The position numbers and the translations under genes are program-made. From positions 1 to 35,455 of the forward strand of contig CAJXVN010000005.1 in assembly GCA_913060775.1 (NCBI GenBank): a stretch of 35,455 nt of DNA, read 5' to 3'. This DNA is from an uncultured Gammaproteobacteria bacterium. Lineage in GTDB: Bacteria > Pseudomonadota > Gammaproteobacteria > Immundisolibacterales > Immundisolibacteraceae. The notes beneath the pieces are model-generated. The model was not told the origin of the DNA. It ran no database searches and saw only the letters and a program-made list of their open reading frames with translations. Positions 24,039 through 34,440 of this stretch are shown piece after piece. The number at the start of each line of letters is the position of its first letter. Position 1 is the stretch's first letter.

Positions 24039-24266
24039 GCTGACAAACACCCCTTAGGTCGATTTTCAGTTCAGGCAACGAGGGTAGCAGAGGTAAAAAC
24101 TAACAACTCACATTAATACCAGTACATTACCATTTGATTATATTGACTGTTTTGTTAAATTTAGTCGGATAAATAACGCCAAAAGTTATTCCTAAAAATG
24201 GCGTCTGCAGCCGGCCTATCGCGAGCCGGAGCTATAAGCGGCAGGAACAAAGGGAGAAATATAACA

Positions 24267-24830
24267 ATGAATATTAAACGGCCAGCCTGGGCCGGGTTCT
24301 TGCTACTGATGGTTTCCTCGGTCGGGGCCCAGCCATTCGAGGGCATCACGGTGGATAGCCTCTCCTTTTCTCTGGGCCAGGGACAGGGTGACGCCGATAT
24401 CTACCGCATTGGCATGCAGAACAACTGGTCCCGGAGCTGGTTTAGCGAGGGTGACTGGCACGTCAGCGGATACTGGAATCTGGAAGCAGGTCATTGGCAC
24501 AGCAATAAAAGAGGCGGCCATGAGGACAACGTTTTCGAACTGGCGCTGACACCAGTCTTTCGCCTGGAACAGAAAAGCGCCAACACCGGCCACATTAGCC
24601 CTTACTTGGAAGGGGGAATCGGATTGCATTTAATCGGCCCGACCTCCATCGGGGACCGGAGTCTGTCCAGCGCCTTTCAACTCGGCTCTCACGTCGGGGC
24701 AGGTATCCGCTTTGGGGAGCAGGGCAAATACGATCTGGGTTATCGCTATCAGCACATTTCTAATAGCAGCCTGGATCAACCGAACGACGGCCTCGACCTG
24801 CACACGATTAGCTTTGGTATGAACTACTAA
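24267..24830 (+). CDS. pagL: PagL-like lipid A 3-O-deacylase
   Basis: Outer-membrane beta-barrel enzyme that removes the 3-linked acyl chain of lipid A. Its 187 residues start with a signal peptide (KR, then a hydrophobic FLLLMVSSVGA, cleavage likely after A21). The C-terminal strand pattern ends in aromatic Y187, as in outer-membrane proteins. The PagL active-site stretch reads YRYQHISNSSLDQPNDGLD: H163 and S165 match the catalytic His and Ser, and the acidic third residue is D177 where P. aeruginosa PagL has Glu. GGGAG precedes the ATG. The 228-base gap upstream, shared with the thioesterase gene, is AT-rich and probably holds both promoters; TTGACT occurs at about 24144, without a well-spaced -10. 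Confidence 0.85.
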   Translation: MNIKRPAWAGFLLLMVSSVGAQPFEGITVDSLSFSLGQGQGDADIYRIGMQNNWSRSWFSEGDWHVSGYWNLEAGHWHSNKRGGHEDNVFELALTPVFRLEQKSANTGHISPYLEGGIGLHLIGPTSIGDRSLSSAFQLGSHVGAGIRFGEQGKYDLGYRYQHISNSSLDQPNDGLDLHTISFGMNY

Positions 24831-24879
24831 TCGCGACTGCCCTATCAACCACCCGTTCTCGGCAACGTGATGAAACACT

Positions 24880-25563
24880 ATGCACTGGCTACTGTTAATT
24901 GCCCTGGCTATCGCGCTCATCGCAGGACCACAATGGTGGGTAAAAAAAACGCTTAATCGTTACTCTGCACACCGGGACGATATCCCCGGCAGCGGTGCAG
25001 AGCTGGCCACCCACCTGCTTGACCGTCTGCAGTTATCCGCAGTGGAACTCTCTACCGAAGGCGAGAGCGACCATTACGACCCAATAAAAAAACAGGTCTG
25101 TTTGAACGGCACGGTTGCCAGCCAGCACTCACTAACAGCGGTGGTGATTGCCGCCCATGAGGTCGGCCACGCCCTGCAGGATGCCACGGGCTACACCCCT
25201 TTGATGTGGCGCACCCGGATTGCCCGTATCTATACTGCACTGGAGAAATTTGGCGGCCTGTTATTTCTCGCAATCCCCCTGGTGTTACTGATTACTCGGG
25301 TACCACAAAGTAGTCTGGTGATGTTATTGCTGGCCGCAGGCTCTATTGGTGCTTCGGTGCTGCTAAACCTGATTACCCTGCCGGTGGAACTGGACGCTAG
25401 CTTTAACCGCGCCCTGCCCCTGCTCAAAGCGGGTAATTACCTCTCCCCAGCGGATATGCCAGCGGCTCACAAAATACTGACGGCCTGCGCACTGACCTAC
25501 GTGGCCGCGTCGCTGATCAGCCTGGTGAATGCGGGACGCTGGCTGCGCTTTGCCCGGCGCTAG
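24880..25563 (+). CDS. Membrane zinc metallopeptidase, YugP-like (Zn_peptidase_2)
   Basis: Integral membrane putative metallopeptidase of 227 residues. It has an N-terminal helix (4-20), the zinc-binding motif HEVGH with H93, E94 and H97, then two central hydrophobic segments (about 128-147 and 148-168) and a final one (about 198-215). VELDASFNRAL, with its Glu/Asp residues, follows the second helix as in YugP homologues and may supply the third ligand. Substrates of this family are unknown. It begins 49 bases after the PagL-like gene on the same strand; the ribosome binding site is weak. Confidence 0.85.
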   Translation: MHWLLLIALAIALIAGPQWWVKKTLNRYSAHRDDIPGSGAELATHLLDRLQLSAVELSTEGESDHYDPIKKQVCLNGTVASQHSLTAVVIAAHEVGHALQDATGYTPLMWRTRIARIYTALEKFGGLLFLAIPLVLLITRVPQSSLVMLLLAAGSIGASVLLNLITLPVELDASFNRALPLLKAGNYLSPADMPAAHKILTACALTYVAASLISLVNAGRWLRFARR

Positions 25564-25712
25564 GCATTGGTTAACCCTCTGCCATCACCTGCCACGGACG
25601 TTGACTACCGCCCTATTCACCAACTATTGGTAGAAACCAACCACGACAGACAATTAATCATTCGCCAGCCATTGGCCGTAAATTCAGTGTTTTTCTGGAC
25701 TGGCTGAACACC

Positions 25713-27260
25713 CTACTCTGGATTTGGAGGCGTCGTGCGAATACCAGCGGTTGATAATATCGCGTCGATATAGATCGCCATTCCTTTGCGAAGCACTTCA
25801 ACCGGCATCCGTTCGTTCGGCGCATGCACGGGTACCCGGTGATCGGGAAATCCCATGCCGAAGGCCACATAACCTGGAAACGCCTTCGCATAAGTCGTAC
25901 CACCAATGGCTATTGGTGGCCGCTGATCATCGACCCAACGTCGGTAACTTGCCAGCAACTGCTGTACCAGTACCTCGTCAGGGTCAACCCATAGAGGATC
26001 CATCGCAGCGACCATGGATACTACCCCCTTCAGTGGCGCCACGGCCTGAACCAGCGCCGATTCAATCTGCTTTGCACTCAAGCCGACTGGACCACGAATG
26101 TTTAAATAACTGTGGACACCCCGGTCATCGGTTAATACCTGCCCAACATTAACCGTCGTTTTACCCATCACTGGATGGGTTCGGTCAATTCCCAGGGAAC
26201 TACCATCGGTCGCATCGCCAACAATTCGCCCCAGGAACTGCAGCGCACGCCCCGCAGCAGAGCCATCAGCCAGACTGCTGGTGAGATCTGTTTCTGCACC
26301 TCGCCGGGTAATCATTCTGGCCAGATGAGTAATGGCATTGACGCCACTATCCGGCCGGGAACCATGACCGGCTTTGCCGATAGCAGTAATGGTGACGGTT
26401 TCCCCGTCGCCATCGAGCTTAAACGCTACCTGGGGGTTATCCTCCACATAGCTGGCAATCCAACCGGCAACCGTCTCTTTATCCCGGCGCAGCCGCAACG
26501 AAGCCTGAGCAGGAATGGAATTAGGCGCTGAGCCACCCTGCCAGCCATCAAGTTGCCAGTTATCTGGCGATAATCCTGTTCGGCCTCTACCATCGGCAAA
26601 ACTGACGACGGCGTTTACAAAACTCTTTTCCGCATGGACTACCGGAAAAGCTGCATCGGCGGTCCAGCCTTTTTCTGGCACCACCCCCATATCGCCAATC
26701 GCAGCAAAATCGTCCCAGACCATATTCTCTTCGCTGGTCCCAACAATCACCCGGACGCCACCGGATAGCTCCAGTTTTAACGCCCGGATTGCTGCCAGGG
26801 CATAAAGCGTGGCTGCAATCGGGCCCTTGTCGTCCGCTGCGCCGCGTCCCCAGACCGCCTGCTCCGCCAACTGCCCGGAAAATGGTGGGTATTTCCAGCT
26901 ATCCAGGTCGCCGGCCGGAACCACATCCGCATGAAGTAAAATGCCGATGGCTGGCGTTTGCTGATCAAAGTCGATGATCGCTACTCGCTGATCCGCGACC
27001 AGGCGACCTTCAAAACCCAGCTTTTCTGCCTCCTTAACAATCTCTGTCAGTAACCGAGTTTTGTCGTCCCGATAGCTGTCAGTCGCATCGGTCACTGACG
27101 GAATGGTGACCCATTTTTGCAGCGCGGCTATTGCTGACGGTAACTGTTGATCAGCGGCTGACTGAATCTGGTCTGCATCGACGGCGCTCGCCGCGCCACT
27201 GAACCCCAGCAGCGCCAGCAGCACTCCACAACTCTGCTTAACCCAGCAGGGCATCTTCAT
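25713..27260 (-). CDS. Secreted M20-family dipeptidase/carboxypeptidase
   Basis: Metallopeptidase of about 515 residues with a signal peptide (KQSCGVLLALLGFSGAASA, cleavage after ASA), so it acts in the periplasm or outside the cell. Zinc-site motifs are LHADVVPAGD, GRGAADDKGP (bridging Asp), GTSEENM (Glu pair) and a C-terminal HAPNERM. KAGHGSRPDSG belongs to the lid/dimerisation domain. It overlaps the 3' end of purF by about 23 bases. Three ATGs lie close together; I chose 27260 because GGGAG is 6 bases upstream, with 27266 and 27254 as alternatives. It is convergent with the YugP-like gene, with no clear terminator in the 149 bases between. Confidence 0.88.
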   Translation of the reverse strand: MKMPCWVKQSCGVLLALLGFSGAASAVDADQIQSAADQQLPSAIAALQKWVTIPSVTDATDSYRDDKTRLLTEIVKEAEKLGFEGRLVADQRVAIIDFDQQTPAIGILLHADVVPAGDLDSWKYPPFSGQLAEQAVWGRGAADDKGPIAATLYALAAIRALKLELSGGVRVIVGTSEENMVWDDFAAIGDMGVVPEKGWTADAAFPVVHAEKSFVNAVVSFADGRGRTGLSPDNWQLDGWQGGSAPNSIPAQASLRLRRDKETVAGWIASYVEDNPQVAFKLDGDGETVTITAIGKAGHGSRPDSGVNAITHLARMITRRGAETDLTSSLADGSAAGRALQFLGRIVGDATDGSSLGIDRTHPVMGKTTVNVGQVLTDDRGVHSYLNIRGPVGLSAKQIESALVQAVAPLKGVVSMVAAMDPLWVDPDEVLVQQLLASYRRWVDDQRPPIAIGGTTYAKAFPGYVAFGMGFPDHRVPVHAPNERMPVEVLRKGMAIYIDAILSTAGIRTTPPNPE

Positions 27261-28746
27261 CCTCATCTCCCAGATCCAGACTCTTCTGTTTAGCTTTCTC
27301 GCTCCGCTTTATCCCGATTTTTTGCAAATAATCGGCACCGACATCGCCGGTAACATAGTGACCATCAAAACAGGCAGAATCGAGGCCAGTGATGCGTTCG
27401 CTTCCTTCAGAAACCGCCTGCTTCAAATCGTCCAGGTCCTGATAAAAGAGCCGGTCGGCCCCGAGAAACTCCGCCACTTCGGCCTCTTCACGTCCAAACG
27501 CTACCAGCTCGCTCGGTGTCGGCATATCAATCCCGTAAACATTGGGGTAGCGCACGGGTGGTGCCGCAGAAGCAAAGTAAACCTTGCGAGCACCCGCGGC
27601 TCGGGCCAACCGTACCAGCTGTTCTGAAGTCGTACCGCGGACAATGGAATCATCGACTACCAGTACATTTTTCCCCCGGAACTCCAGGTTAATCGGGTTT
27701 AGCTTACGTCTCACCGAACGCTTACGCTCATGCTGTCCTGGCATAATGAAGGTACGAGCAATGTATCGATTTTTTATAAACCCTTCCCGGTAATTGACGC
27801 CAAGCAGGTGGGCCAGCTCAAGCGCCGCGGTGCGCGCTGTGTCCGGCACCGGTATCACCACATCAATATCGTGGTCCGGCCATTCCCGGAGGATTTTTTT
27901 AGCCAGTGCTTCGCCCATACGCAGCCTTGACTGATTGACCGACACACCGTCAAGAATTGAGTCTGGTCGAGCAAAATAGACGTATTCAAACAGGCAGGGC
28001 ACCACGCCTTCTGCCGGCACACACTGGTGACTATGGAAGACCCCGTCACGGTCAATAATTACCGCCTCTCCCGGGTTTACATCCCTCACCAGCTCGAACC
28101 CAAGCACATCAATCGCCACACTTTCCGAGGCGATAATGTGATCGTAACCTCCCGATCGACGGCGGCGACCGATCACCAGCGGTCGAATCCCGTGGGGGTC
28201 ACGGAACCCGGCAATTCCAAAACCCGTGATCAGCGCAACGGCTGCATAGGCTCCCTGACAACGTTGCTGGGTGGCGGCAATGGCACGAAACAGCTCTTCA
28301 TGACCAATTTGCGGATGGCCACCCTTCTGAAGCTCGCCGGCAAGGACATTCAACAGCACCTCTGAATCCGAATCGGTATTCAGATGGCGCAGTTCAGTAT
28401 TCGTCAATTCATCCCGTAACGCTTCGGTATTGGTCAGGTTACCGTTATGCCCCAACGCGATGCCATAGGGCGAATTGACATACAGGGGCTGTGCTTCAGC
28501 CAGGGAAGAACTACCGGCCGTGGGATAACGCACATGCCCAATACCCATGTTGCCCTGCAACTTGGTCAGGTGGCGCGCTCGGAAAACATCGCGCACCAGT
28601 CCGTTGCTTTTACGCATATAAAGGCGGTGGCTGTCGGCCGTTGCGATGCCCGCAGCATCCTGACCGCGATGCTGAAGGACGGTGAGCCCCTCAAACAGGG
28701 ACTCATTGACAGGTGTATCGGTGACGATACCAATAATTCCACACAC
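27238..28746 (-). CDS. purF: Amidophosphoribosyltransferase
   Basis: First committed step of purine synthesis: PRPP and glutamine give phosphoribosylamine. 502 residues. It starts with the Ntn-hydrolase nucleophile MCGIIGI (C2 after Met removal), has the glutaminase-domain QHRGQDAAG, and the PRTase PRPP-binding VLVVDDSIVRGTTS. The start is a GTG with GAGGGAA upstream. It follows cvpA as in many gammaproteobacteria. The acidic C-terminus (GDEDEDALLG) overlaps the start of the M20 peptidase gene. Confidence 0.97.
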   Translation of the reverse strand: MCGIIGIVTDTPVNESLFEGLTVLQHRGQDAAGIATADSHRLYMRKSNGLVRDVFRARHLTKLQGNMGIGHVRYPTAGSSSLAEAQPLYVNSPYGIALGHNGNLTNTEALRDELTNTELRHLNTDSDSEVLLNVLAGELQKGGHPQIGHEELFRAIAATQQRCQGAYAAVALITGFGIAGFRDPHGIRPLVIGRRRRSGGYDHIIASESVAIDVLGFELVRDVNPGEAVIIDRDGVFHSHQCVPAEGVVPCLFEYVYFARPDSILDGVSVNQSRLRMGEALAKKILREWPDHDIDVVIPVPDTARTAALELAHLLGVNYREGFIKNRYIARTFIMPGQHERKRSVRRKLNPINLEFRGKNVLVVDDSIVRGTTSEQLVRLARAAGARKVYFASAAPPVRYPNVYGIDMPTPSELVAFGREEAEVAEFLGADRLFYQDLDDLKQAVSEGSERITGLDSACFDGHYVTGDVGADYLQKIGIKRSEKAKQKSLDLGDEDEDALLG

Positions 28747-28793
28747 TGGGGTTTATTCCCTCATGAATTTGATGGACGAAAATTTGTCACGAC

Positions 28794-29291
28794 TCAGGCT
28801 GACTGGGTATTACTAAACTGGCCAACAATGATTCTGATTAACTGCTCAACGGCGTCCGCCGGTCCATTGAGCGGCTCGACCAGCAAAGAACTCTGCCACC
28901 AGGCGTGCTGATCAAAACCCGCCGCTCGCAACAGCAGTACAGTTCCTGCTGCCAGCACGATCCCCCTGACGATCCCAAACACCAGACCCAATGAGCGATC
29001 CGCTCCACGCATCCCGGCCTTTTCCACCAGCAGGGCCGTAAAGGTGCCTACCAGGCTCAATAGCAGGACCGTAGCCACAAACAGCACGACGCCGCCAATC
29101 ACCTGTTGTAACACTGGGTCCGAAATCCAGTTCTGTAAAAGGGCGCCTGCCACTCCTCTGAATGAATAGGCCAGCCAGCCGGCAACCGCCCAGGAAACCA
29201 GTGAAAACAGTTCCCGCAGCGCGCCTCGCAGCCAACCCACCCCCGCGGAAATCAGCAGGACTACCAGTATCCCAACATCAAAAATACTCAA
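28794..29291 (-). CDS. cvpA: Colicin V production protein CvpA
   Basis: Inner-membrane protein of 165 residues with four hydrophobic segments (about 5-22, 28-45, 63-88, 102-123) and the family signature GVGWLRGALRELFSLVSW. In E. coli it is needed for colicin V export and affects envelope stress; its precise role is unclear. The start is a TTG with AGGA about 8 bases before it. It lies 47 bases before purF. Confidence 0.93.
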   Translation of the reverse strand: MSIFDVGILVVLLISAGVGWLRGALRELFSLVSWAVAGWLAYSFRGVAGALLQNWISDPVLQQVIGGVVLFVATVLLLSLVGTFTALLVEKAGMRGADRSLGLVFGIVRGIVLAAGTVLLLRAAGFDQHAWWQSSLLVEPLNGPADAVEQLIRIIVGQFSNTQSA

Positions 29292-29405
29292 TATTATTCC
29301 TATAAATTACCGGCGAAGCCTGAAAGCCCTGTCATCAATATCAACCGCTCCGCGCCGACCCCAGGAGCAAGCCAGCTGACATGCTAACCGCGTCAACGCG
29401 GTCGA

Positions 29406-30002
29406 TCAGGGAAACCGTAAAATAATCCCTGCGTACTCGGTGTTTGCCTGCAGCTTTACCTGATTTGCCTCGGCCTGTTCACGGTCAACTTCGGGTCCGA
29501 TACGTACCCGCGACATATTACCGGCTGGGGTCTTCACCGGCTCCACAAATGCGACAAAACCCATATTCACCAATTGTGATCTGACTTTCTCTGCGCTACT
29601 GGAATTGCTAAACGTTGCAACCTGCACGACCCAGCCTTTATTCAGCGAACGAACTGGCTCGGCCACTGCATCCTCATCGTTGCGAGCCTCGGCGACCGGC
29701 GCCCGGGCAACCGGTGAAGTGGTCGCCGGTTTGTCCTGGCTAACGGCACTAGCACGCGACTCCACGGAAGTGCGAGATACGGCTCCCTGGTTGTCAGGGT
29801 CTGTGGTTGGGAAAGGTATTTCAATCGGCACCACCCGCGACTGGTAATCACGGTAAGGCGGCGCCGGGCGTGCTTTAACGGGATCAGCCACATGATTGGG
29901 TTCCCGCTGATAGTCCACCAGGGCAGGCAACAAAATTAATGCGATAGATAGTAAAACCACTCCACCAACCAGCCGTTGCCTTAATTTCGAATCTTTCGTC
30001 AT
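29406..30002 (-). CDS. dedD: SPOR-domain cell-division protein (DedD-like)
   Basis: Inner-membrane protein of 198 residues with a short cytoplasmic start, one transmembrane helix (about 12-29), a long Pro/Ala/Arg-rich linker and a C-terminal SPOR domain (about 122-198: GWVVQVATFSNSSSAEKVRSQL to the end) that binds denuded peptidoglycan at the septum. Position between folC and cvpA matches dedD in E. coli and Pseudomonas. Confidence 0.9.
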   Translation of the reverse strand: MTKDSKLRQRLVGGVVLLSIALILLPALVDYQREPNHVADPVKARPAPPYRDYQSRVVPIEIPFPTTDPDNQGAVSRTSVESRASAVSQDKPATTSPVARAPVAEARNDEDAVAEPVRSLNKGWVVQVATFSNSSSAEKVRSQLVNMGFVAFVEPVKTPAGNMSRVRIGPEVDREQAEANQVKLQANTEYAGIILRFP

Positions 30003-30113
30003 AGCCTTTGCAGCGTCGACCTGTTTAGCGGATATCCCTGCCGGGAAAGTTGCCTGGGACAGCGGGCATTCGGCAACCTGACCGTGGTTACTCTCCCGCT
30101 AGTCGACCGTATT

Positions 30114-31382
30114 CTAGCGCGCTGCTGCCACCGTATGAAAGGAACCGAACACGACCAGTAGATCGGCGTGGGGAATTCTGGCTTTTGCCTTACCAAAGGC
30201 CTCCTGCACCGAATCACAGATAACCACTGGCTTGTCACAACTCAGCCCCCTCAGCACCGACTGCAATTCACTTGCCGAGGCGCCACGTGCTCCCTCCAGT
30301 GGCGCCAGATACCAACCATCGAAAAGCCCAAGCAGGGGTTCTAAACAGGCAGCGATGTCCTTATCCGCCAGCATACCCAATATCGCGTAACAATTATCCA
30401 CCGGCCCCAACTGCGCCAGGCTAGCAGCTAGCGCCCGGCAGGCCTGGGGATTGTGTGCCACATCTAAGATCACTGGTGGATCGCCGGGCTGGTACTCGAA
30501 ACGTCCCGCAAGCGCTACCTGGCGGAGGCCTTCCGACTGCTCGACGACGGAGACCGGCAACTGCGGCTGTAATAACTCCACCACCTGTAGCGCTGCGGCC
30601 GCATTATCGAGCTGACCAGTACCGGTCAGGGCAGGCCGTGGGAGCTGCAGGGTATTGCCATCCAGATGCACCTGCCAGTTTTCAGCGCCTGGTGAAATGT
30701 CAAAGTCGAACTGCCGACCGAGCACCAACTCTTTGGCGCCTAATTCACGGAGCCGATTGATCACGCTATCAGGCGGGTCGCGGTCAGCACAAACCACCGG
30801 GCGTCCCGCCCGCATAATGCCGGCTTTTTCCTTCCCGACCATCTCACGGGTATCTCCAAGCCAGTCACGATGATCCAGGTCAATCTGCGTAATCAGCGCG
30901 AGGCTACCATCAACAATGTTAACCGCATCCAGGCGACCACCCAGGCCCACTTCCAGCAATAGCAAATCTAAATTTTCTGCTTTCATAATCAGTAGCGCAG
31001 CCAGCGTACCGAATTCGAAAAAGGTTAGGGGTATGTCACCACGCGCCTGTTCAATTGCATCAAAAGCAGCACAGAACTGGTTTTCACTCGCCCAGACACC
31101 GTCGATCCGCACCCGTTCGCGGTAATCATGTAAATGGGGCGAGGTGTAACTACCAACTCGGTAACCGGCCGCGCGATAAATCGCCTCTAACAGGGCCACA
31201 CTGGAGCCCTTGCCATTAGTACCGGCAACTACCACCGATACCCCGGGCACCGGTAACAGTTCAAGTGCCTCAGCGACCTGGGCAACTCGTGCCAGACCAA
31301 GCTCCACTTCCTGCGGGTGAATTTGCAGTTGATAATCGAGCCATTGGGCCAGATTACGGCTGCCCGGAGAGAATTCACCCAT
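30114..31382 (-). CDS. folC: Dihydrofolate synthase/folylpolyglutamate synthase
   Basis: Bifunctional Mur-ligase-family enzyme that makes dihydrofolate and adds glutamates to folates. 422 residues, with the ATP P-loop GTNGKGS at 54-60, SYTSPHLHDYRERVRIDG, LLLEVGLGGRLDAVN, TQIDLDHRDWLGDT, the EKAGI Lys and DVAHNPQA in the C-terminal domain. The ribosome binding site is weak. The 116 bases between accD and folC show no gene. Confidence 0.96.
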   Translation of the reverse strand: MGEFSPGSRNLAQWLDYQLQIHPQEVELGLARVAQVAEALELLPVPGVSVVVAGTNGKGSSVALLEAIYRAAGYRVGSYTSPHLHDYRERVRIDGVWASENQFCAAFDAIEQARGDIPLTFFEFGTLAALLIMKAENLDLLLLEVGLGGRLDAVNIVDGSLALITQIDLDHRDWLGDTREMVGKEKAGIMRAGRPVVCADRDPPDSVINRLRELGAKELVLGRQFDFDISPGAENWQVHLDGNTLQLPRPALTGTGQLDNAAAALQVVELLQPQLPVSVVEQSEGLRQVALAGRFEYQPGDPPVILDVAHNPQACRALAASLAQLGPVDNCYAILGMLADKDIAACLEPLLGLFDGWYLAPLEGARGASASELQSVLRGLSCDKPVVICDSVQEAFGKAKARIPHADLLVVFGSFHTVAAAR

Positions 31383-31498
31383 GGTAGCTGGCCCGCTTCG
31401 CCGAAAAATAACCGTTGGCGGAGCGAAACAGGGGCACCACTAGCACCTTACAAAAGCACTCTGCAGACCGTCCGGGCAGTTCTTTTTGCGAGTTCGGG

Positions 31499-32413
31499 TC
31501 AGTCCGTTTCGGAAGTTTCGTCACTGGTTATTAATTCAGGTTCGATACTCGCTTCAGGCGCTTGCTGTCGCGTTAGCAGGGCCAGCAGAGTGGCTACCCG
31601 GTGACGCATTTCACGGCGATCGACGATCTGGTCGATTGCGCCGTGCTCCAGCAAAAATTCACTTCGTTGAAACCCCTCTGGCAGGGATTCGCCAACGGTC
31701 TGAGCGATTACCCGCGGCCCGGCAAAACCGATCAGTGCTTTCGGTTCAGCCAGATTAATATCGCCCAACATCGCCAGACTCGCCGATACACCACCGGTCG
31801 TCGGATGAGTTAGAACCGAAATAAACGGGATGCCCTGATCCCCCAGGCGAGCGATAGCCGCACTGACTTTGGCCATCTGCATTAACGACAGCAGCCCTTC
31901 CTGCATCCGCGCACCACCGCTTGCAGAAAAACAGACCAGGGGGATTCTTTCCTCCAAACTTCGCTGAGCGGCGCGGTGGAATTTTTCACCAACCACCGAT
32001 CCCATTGATCCACCCATGTAGGCAAAATTAAACACGGCAACTACGAGATCCACCCCCTCGACTGCGCCACGCATGACAATCAGGGCATCTTCCTCACCGG
32101 ATGCTTTGCTCGCCCGCGCAATACGTTCCTTGTAACGCTTCGAGTCTTTGAATTTGAGCACATCGACGGGTTCCAGCCCAACGGCGATTTCCTCTCGCGG
32201 CTGCTGATCGAGAAAGCCATCTAACCGCGATCGGGCAGGTATGCGCATGTGAAAATCGCACTTTGGACAAACTTGCTGATTGCGCTCAAGTTCGGCTCGG
32301 TAGAGCACCGCGCCGCACTCGTCACACTTATCCCAAAGCCCTTCCGGGATAGACTTTTTACCATCACCTTGAACACGGATGCTGTTGGGTATTAAGCGGC
32401 TTAACCAGTTCAT
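31499..32413 (-). CDS. accD: Acetyl-CoA carboxylase carboxyltransferase subunit beta
   Basis: Beta half of the carboxyltransferase that makes malonyl-CoA for fatty acid synthesis. 304 residues, with the N-terminal zinc ribbon C30, C33, C49 and C52, and the crotonase-fold body with [13 protein letters not shown] and [10 protein letters not shown]. The start lies 3 bases after the trpA stop, so it is in the same operon. Confidence 0.97.
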   Translation of the reverse strand: MNWLSRLIPNSIRVQGDGKKSIPEGLWDKCDECGAVLYRAELERNQQVCPKCDFHMRIPARSRLDGFLDQQPREEIAVGLEPVDVLKFKDSKRYKERIARASKASGEEDALIVMRGAVEGVDLVVAVFNFAYMGGSMGSVVGEKFHRAAQRSLEERIPLVCFSASGGARMQEGLLSLMQMAKVSAAIARLGDQGIPFISVLTHPTTGGVSASLAMLGDINLAEPKALIGFAGPRVIAQTVGESLPEGFQRSEFLLEHGAIDQIVDRREMRHRVATLLALLTRQQAPEASIEPELITSDETSETD

Positions 32414-32416
32414 CGT

Positions 32417-33220
32417 CTATTCATCCATTGCCTGTCGAATTTGCCTGACCAATTCAGTGGCGGCCTCAATACCGGCTGCACCAGGTTGCTCTTCTATTTG
32501 TTTGATAATCGCGCTGCCGACAACCACGGCGTCTGCAAATTCAGCGATCTGTGCCGCGTCCTGCGGATTACTGATACCAAAGCCCACCGCCACGGGTGTC
32601 GTTGACTGCTTTTGTAGTGTACCGACTTTTTCAGCCACCTCGACAAAATCGGCCCTTGCACCTCCGGTTACCCCTTTTACCGCCACGTAATAGACGAATC
32701 CAGAGGATGCGGTGGCGATTTTCTGACTACGATCGGCACCACTGGTAGGGGCCACCAGGAAAACCGTATCGAGGCCGGCACCGTTCATCACCTCGCGATA
32801 ATTGGCCGACTCCTCCAGCGACATGTCGACCGTTAACACGCCATCGACACCAGCGGCGACAGCTTCATCCGCGAACCCTTCGTAACCTTTATGTTCGATC
32901 GGATTTAAATAGCCCATCAACACGACGGGAGTATCGCTATCCTGCTGCCGGAATTGCCGAACCAGCGCCAGCACATCACCAACGGATACGTGGTGGGCAA
33001 GCGCTCGTTCGCTGGCTTTCTGAATAACCGGGCCATCGGCCATGGGGTCAGAAAAGGGCACGCCTAGTTCAATGATATCTACGCCCGCATCAACCAGCTT
33101 GCGCATCAGCATTAAACTGGTTTCGAGATCAGGGTCGCCGCAAGTTATAAAGGTTATTAACGTTTTCTTACCGGCAGCCTGATTTTTTGTAAACCGTGCC
33201 CCAATTCGAGTTGCTGGCAT
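32417..33220 (-). CDS. trpA: Tryptophan synthase alpha chain
   Basis: Cleaves indole-glycerol phosphate to indole, which is channelled to TrpB. 267 residues. Catalytic E51 and D62 lie in ELGVPFSDPMADGP. I chose the ATG at 33220, 7 bases after GAGG; the ATG at 33226 overlaps the trpB stop (ATGA) but has no room for a ribosome binding site. The frame is open further upstream inside trpB, without meaning. Confidence 0.96.
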   Translation of the reverse strand: MPATRIGARFTKNQAAGKKTLITFITCGDPDLETSLMLMRKLVDAGVDIIELGVPFSDPMADGPVIQKASERALAHHVSVGDVLALVRQFRQQDSDTPVVLMGYLNPIEHKGYEGFADEAVAAGVDGVLTVDMSLEESANYREVMNGAGLDTVFLVAPTSGADRSQKIATASSGFVYYVAVKGVTGGARADFVEVAEKVGTLQKQSTTPVAVGFGISNPQDAAQIAEFADAVVVGSAIIKQIEEQPGAAGIEAATELVRQIRQAMDE

Positions 33221-33222
33221 CG

Positions 33223-34440
33223 TCATACCTCGATCCCCTGTAGAGCGGCAACGGTGTGCACATCTTTGTCTCCGCGACCCGACAGGCAAACCAGCACCGC
33301 CTGATCTGGCTTCATGCCCGCTGCCAGCTCAACGGCATAGGCCATTGCATGGGAAGATTCCAGCGCAGGCATGATCCCTTCCGTCAATGTCAGCTGGTGA
33401 AATGCGGCCATCGCCTGGTCATCGGTAACCGCGACATAATCCACCCGTCCGCTATCCTTTAACCAGGCATGCTCAGGCCCAACCCCGGGATAGTCGAGGC
33501 CAGCAGAAATGGAGTGAGTTTCGATGATCTGACCATCTTCATCCTGCATCAGATAAGTTCGATTGCCGTGCAAAACACCAGGCTCACCGGCGCCTAATGG
33601 GGCCGCGTGGCGGCCAGTTTCGATACCATCACCACCGGCCTCAACGCCATAAATCCGTACACCGTCATCGCCGAGAAACGAGTGAAACATACCAATGGCA
33701 TTGGAGCCGCCGCCGACACAGGCCACGACGGCATCGGGTAACTGGCCGTGTTGCCGCTGCATCTGTTCACGGGCTTCTTCGCCGATGACCGTTTGAAAAT
33801 CCCTGACCATCATCGGATACGGATGCGGTCCAGCCACCGTGCCAATGATGTAAAAAGTGGTATCCACATTGGCGACCCAGTCACGCATCGCCTCGTTCAT
33901 CGCGTCCTTTAACGTACAGGAGCCCGAATCCACGCCTACAACCTCAGCACCGAGAAGGCGCATTCGGTAAACGTTAAGCGCCTGACGCTTAATGTCATCA
34001 ACGCCCATATAAACCACACACTCCAACCCTAGCCGAGCAGCCACGGTCGCGGTGGCAACGCCGTGCTGTCCGGCACCGGTTTCCGCAATGATGCGCGTTT
34101 TACCCATGCGCAATGCAACCAGCGCCTGACCCACCGTGTTATTAATTTTATGGGCACCAGTGTGATTCAGGTCTTCCCGTTTCAGGAAGATACGAGCACC
34201 ACCAACCTGTTCTGACAGGCGTTCGGCGTAATAAAGCGACGATGGCCGGCCAACGTAATCTCTCAGGTCCTGCTGGAGCTGTTGACGAAAACTCTCGTCA
34301 TTACGACATTGGAGGTAGGCGGTTTCTAATTCCTGCAACGGCAGCATTAATGTTTCGGATACAAAACGCCCGCCGTAGTTGCCGAAATGCCCGCGACTAT
34401 CGGGGAGGTCATCTGCCTCAATATTCTCTGGGTTATTCAC
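33223..34440 (-). CDS. trpB: Tryptophan synthase beta chain
   Basis: PLP enzyme that joins indole and serine into tryptophan. 405 residues, with K98 in [10 protein letters not shown] binding PLP and [10 protein letters not shown] holding its phosphate. The start is a GTG that overlaps the end of trpF by 8 bases; the Shine-Dalgarno is poor, so coupled translation is likely. Confidence 0.97.
   Translation of the reverse strand: MNNPENIEADDLPDSRGHFGNYGGRFVSETLMLPLQELETAYLQCRNDESFRQQLQQDLRDYVGRPSSLYYAERLSEQVGGARIFLKREDLNHTGAHKINNTVGQALVALRMGKTRIIAETGAGQHGVATATVAARLGLECVVYMGVDDIKRQALNVYRMRLLGAEVVGVDSGSCTLKDAMNEAMRDWVANVDTTFYIIGTVAGPHPYPMMVRDFQTVIGEEAREQMQRQHGQLPDAVVACVGGGSNAIGMFHSFLGDDGVRIYGVEAGGDGIETGRHAAPLGAGEPGVLHGNRTYLMQDEDGQIIETHSISAGLDYPGVGPEHAWLKDSGRVDYVAVTDDQAMAAFHQLTLTEGIMPALESSHAMAYAVELAAGMKPDQAVLVCLSGRGDKDVHTVAALQGIEV

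Noticed and set aside
25619-25631. ACCAA-CTA-TTGGT small palindrome between convergent genes
   Set aside because: Only 5-bp arms and no T-run; not supportable as a terminator or operator.
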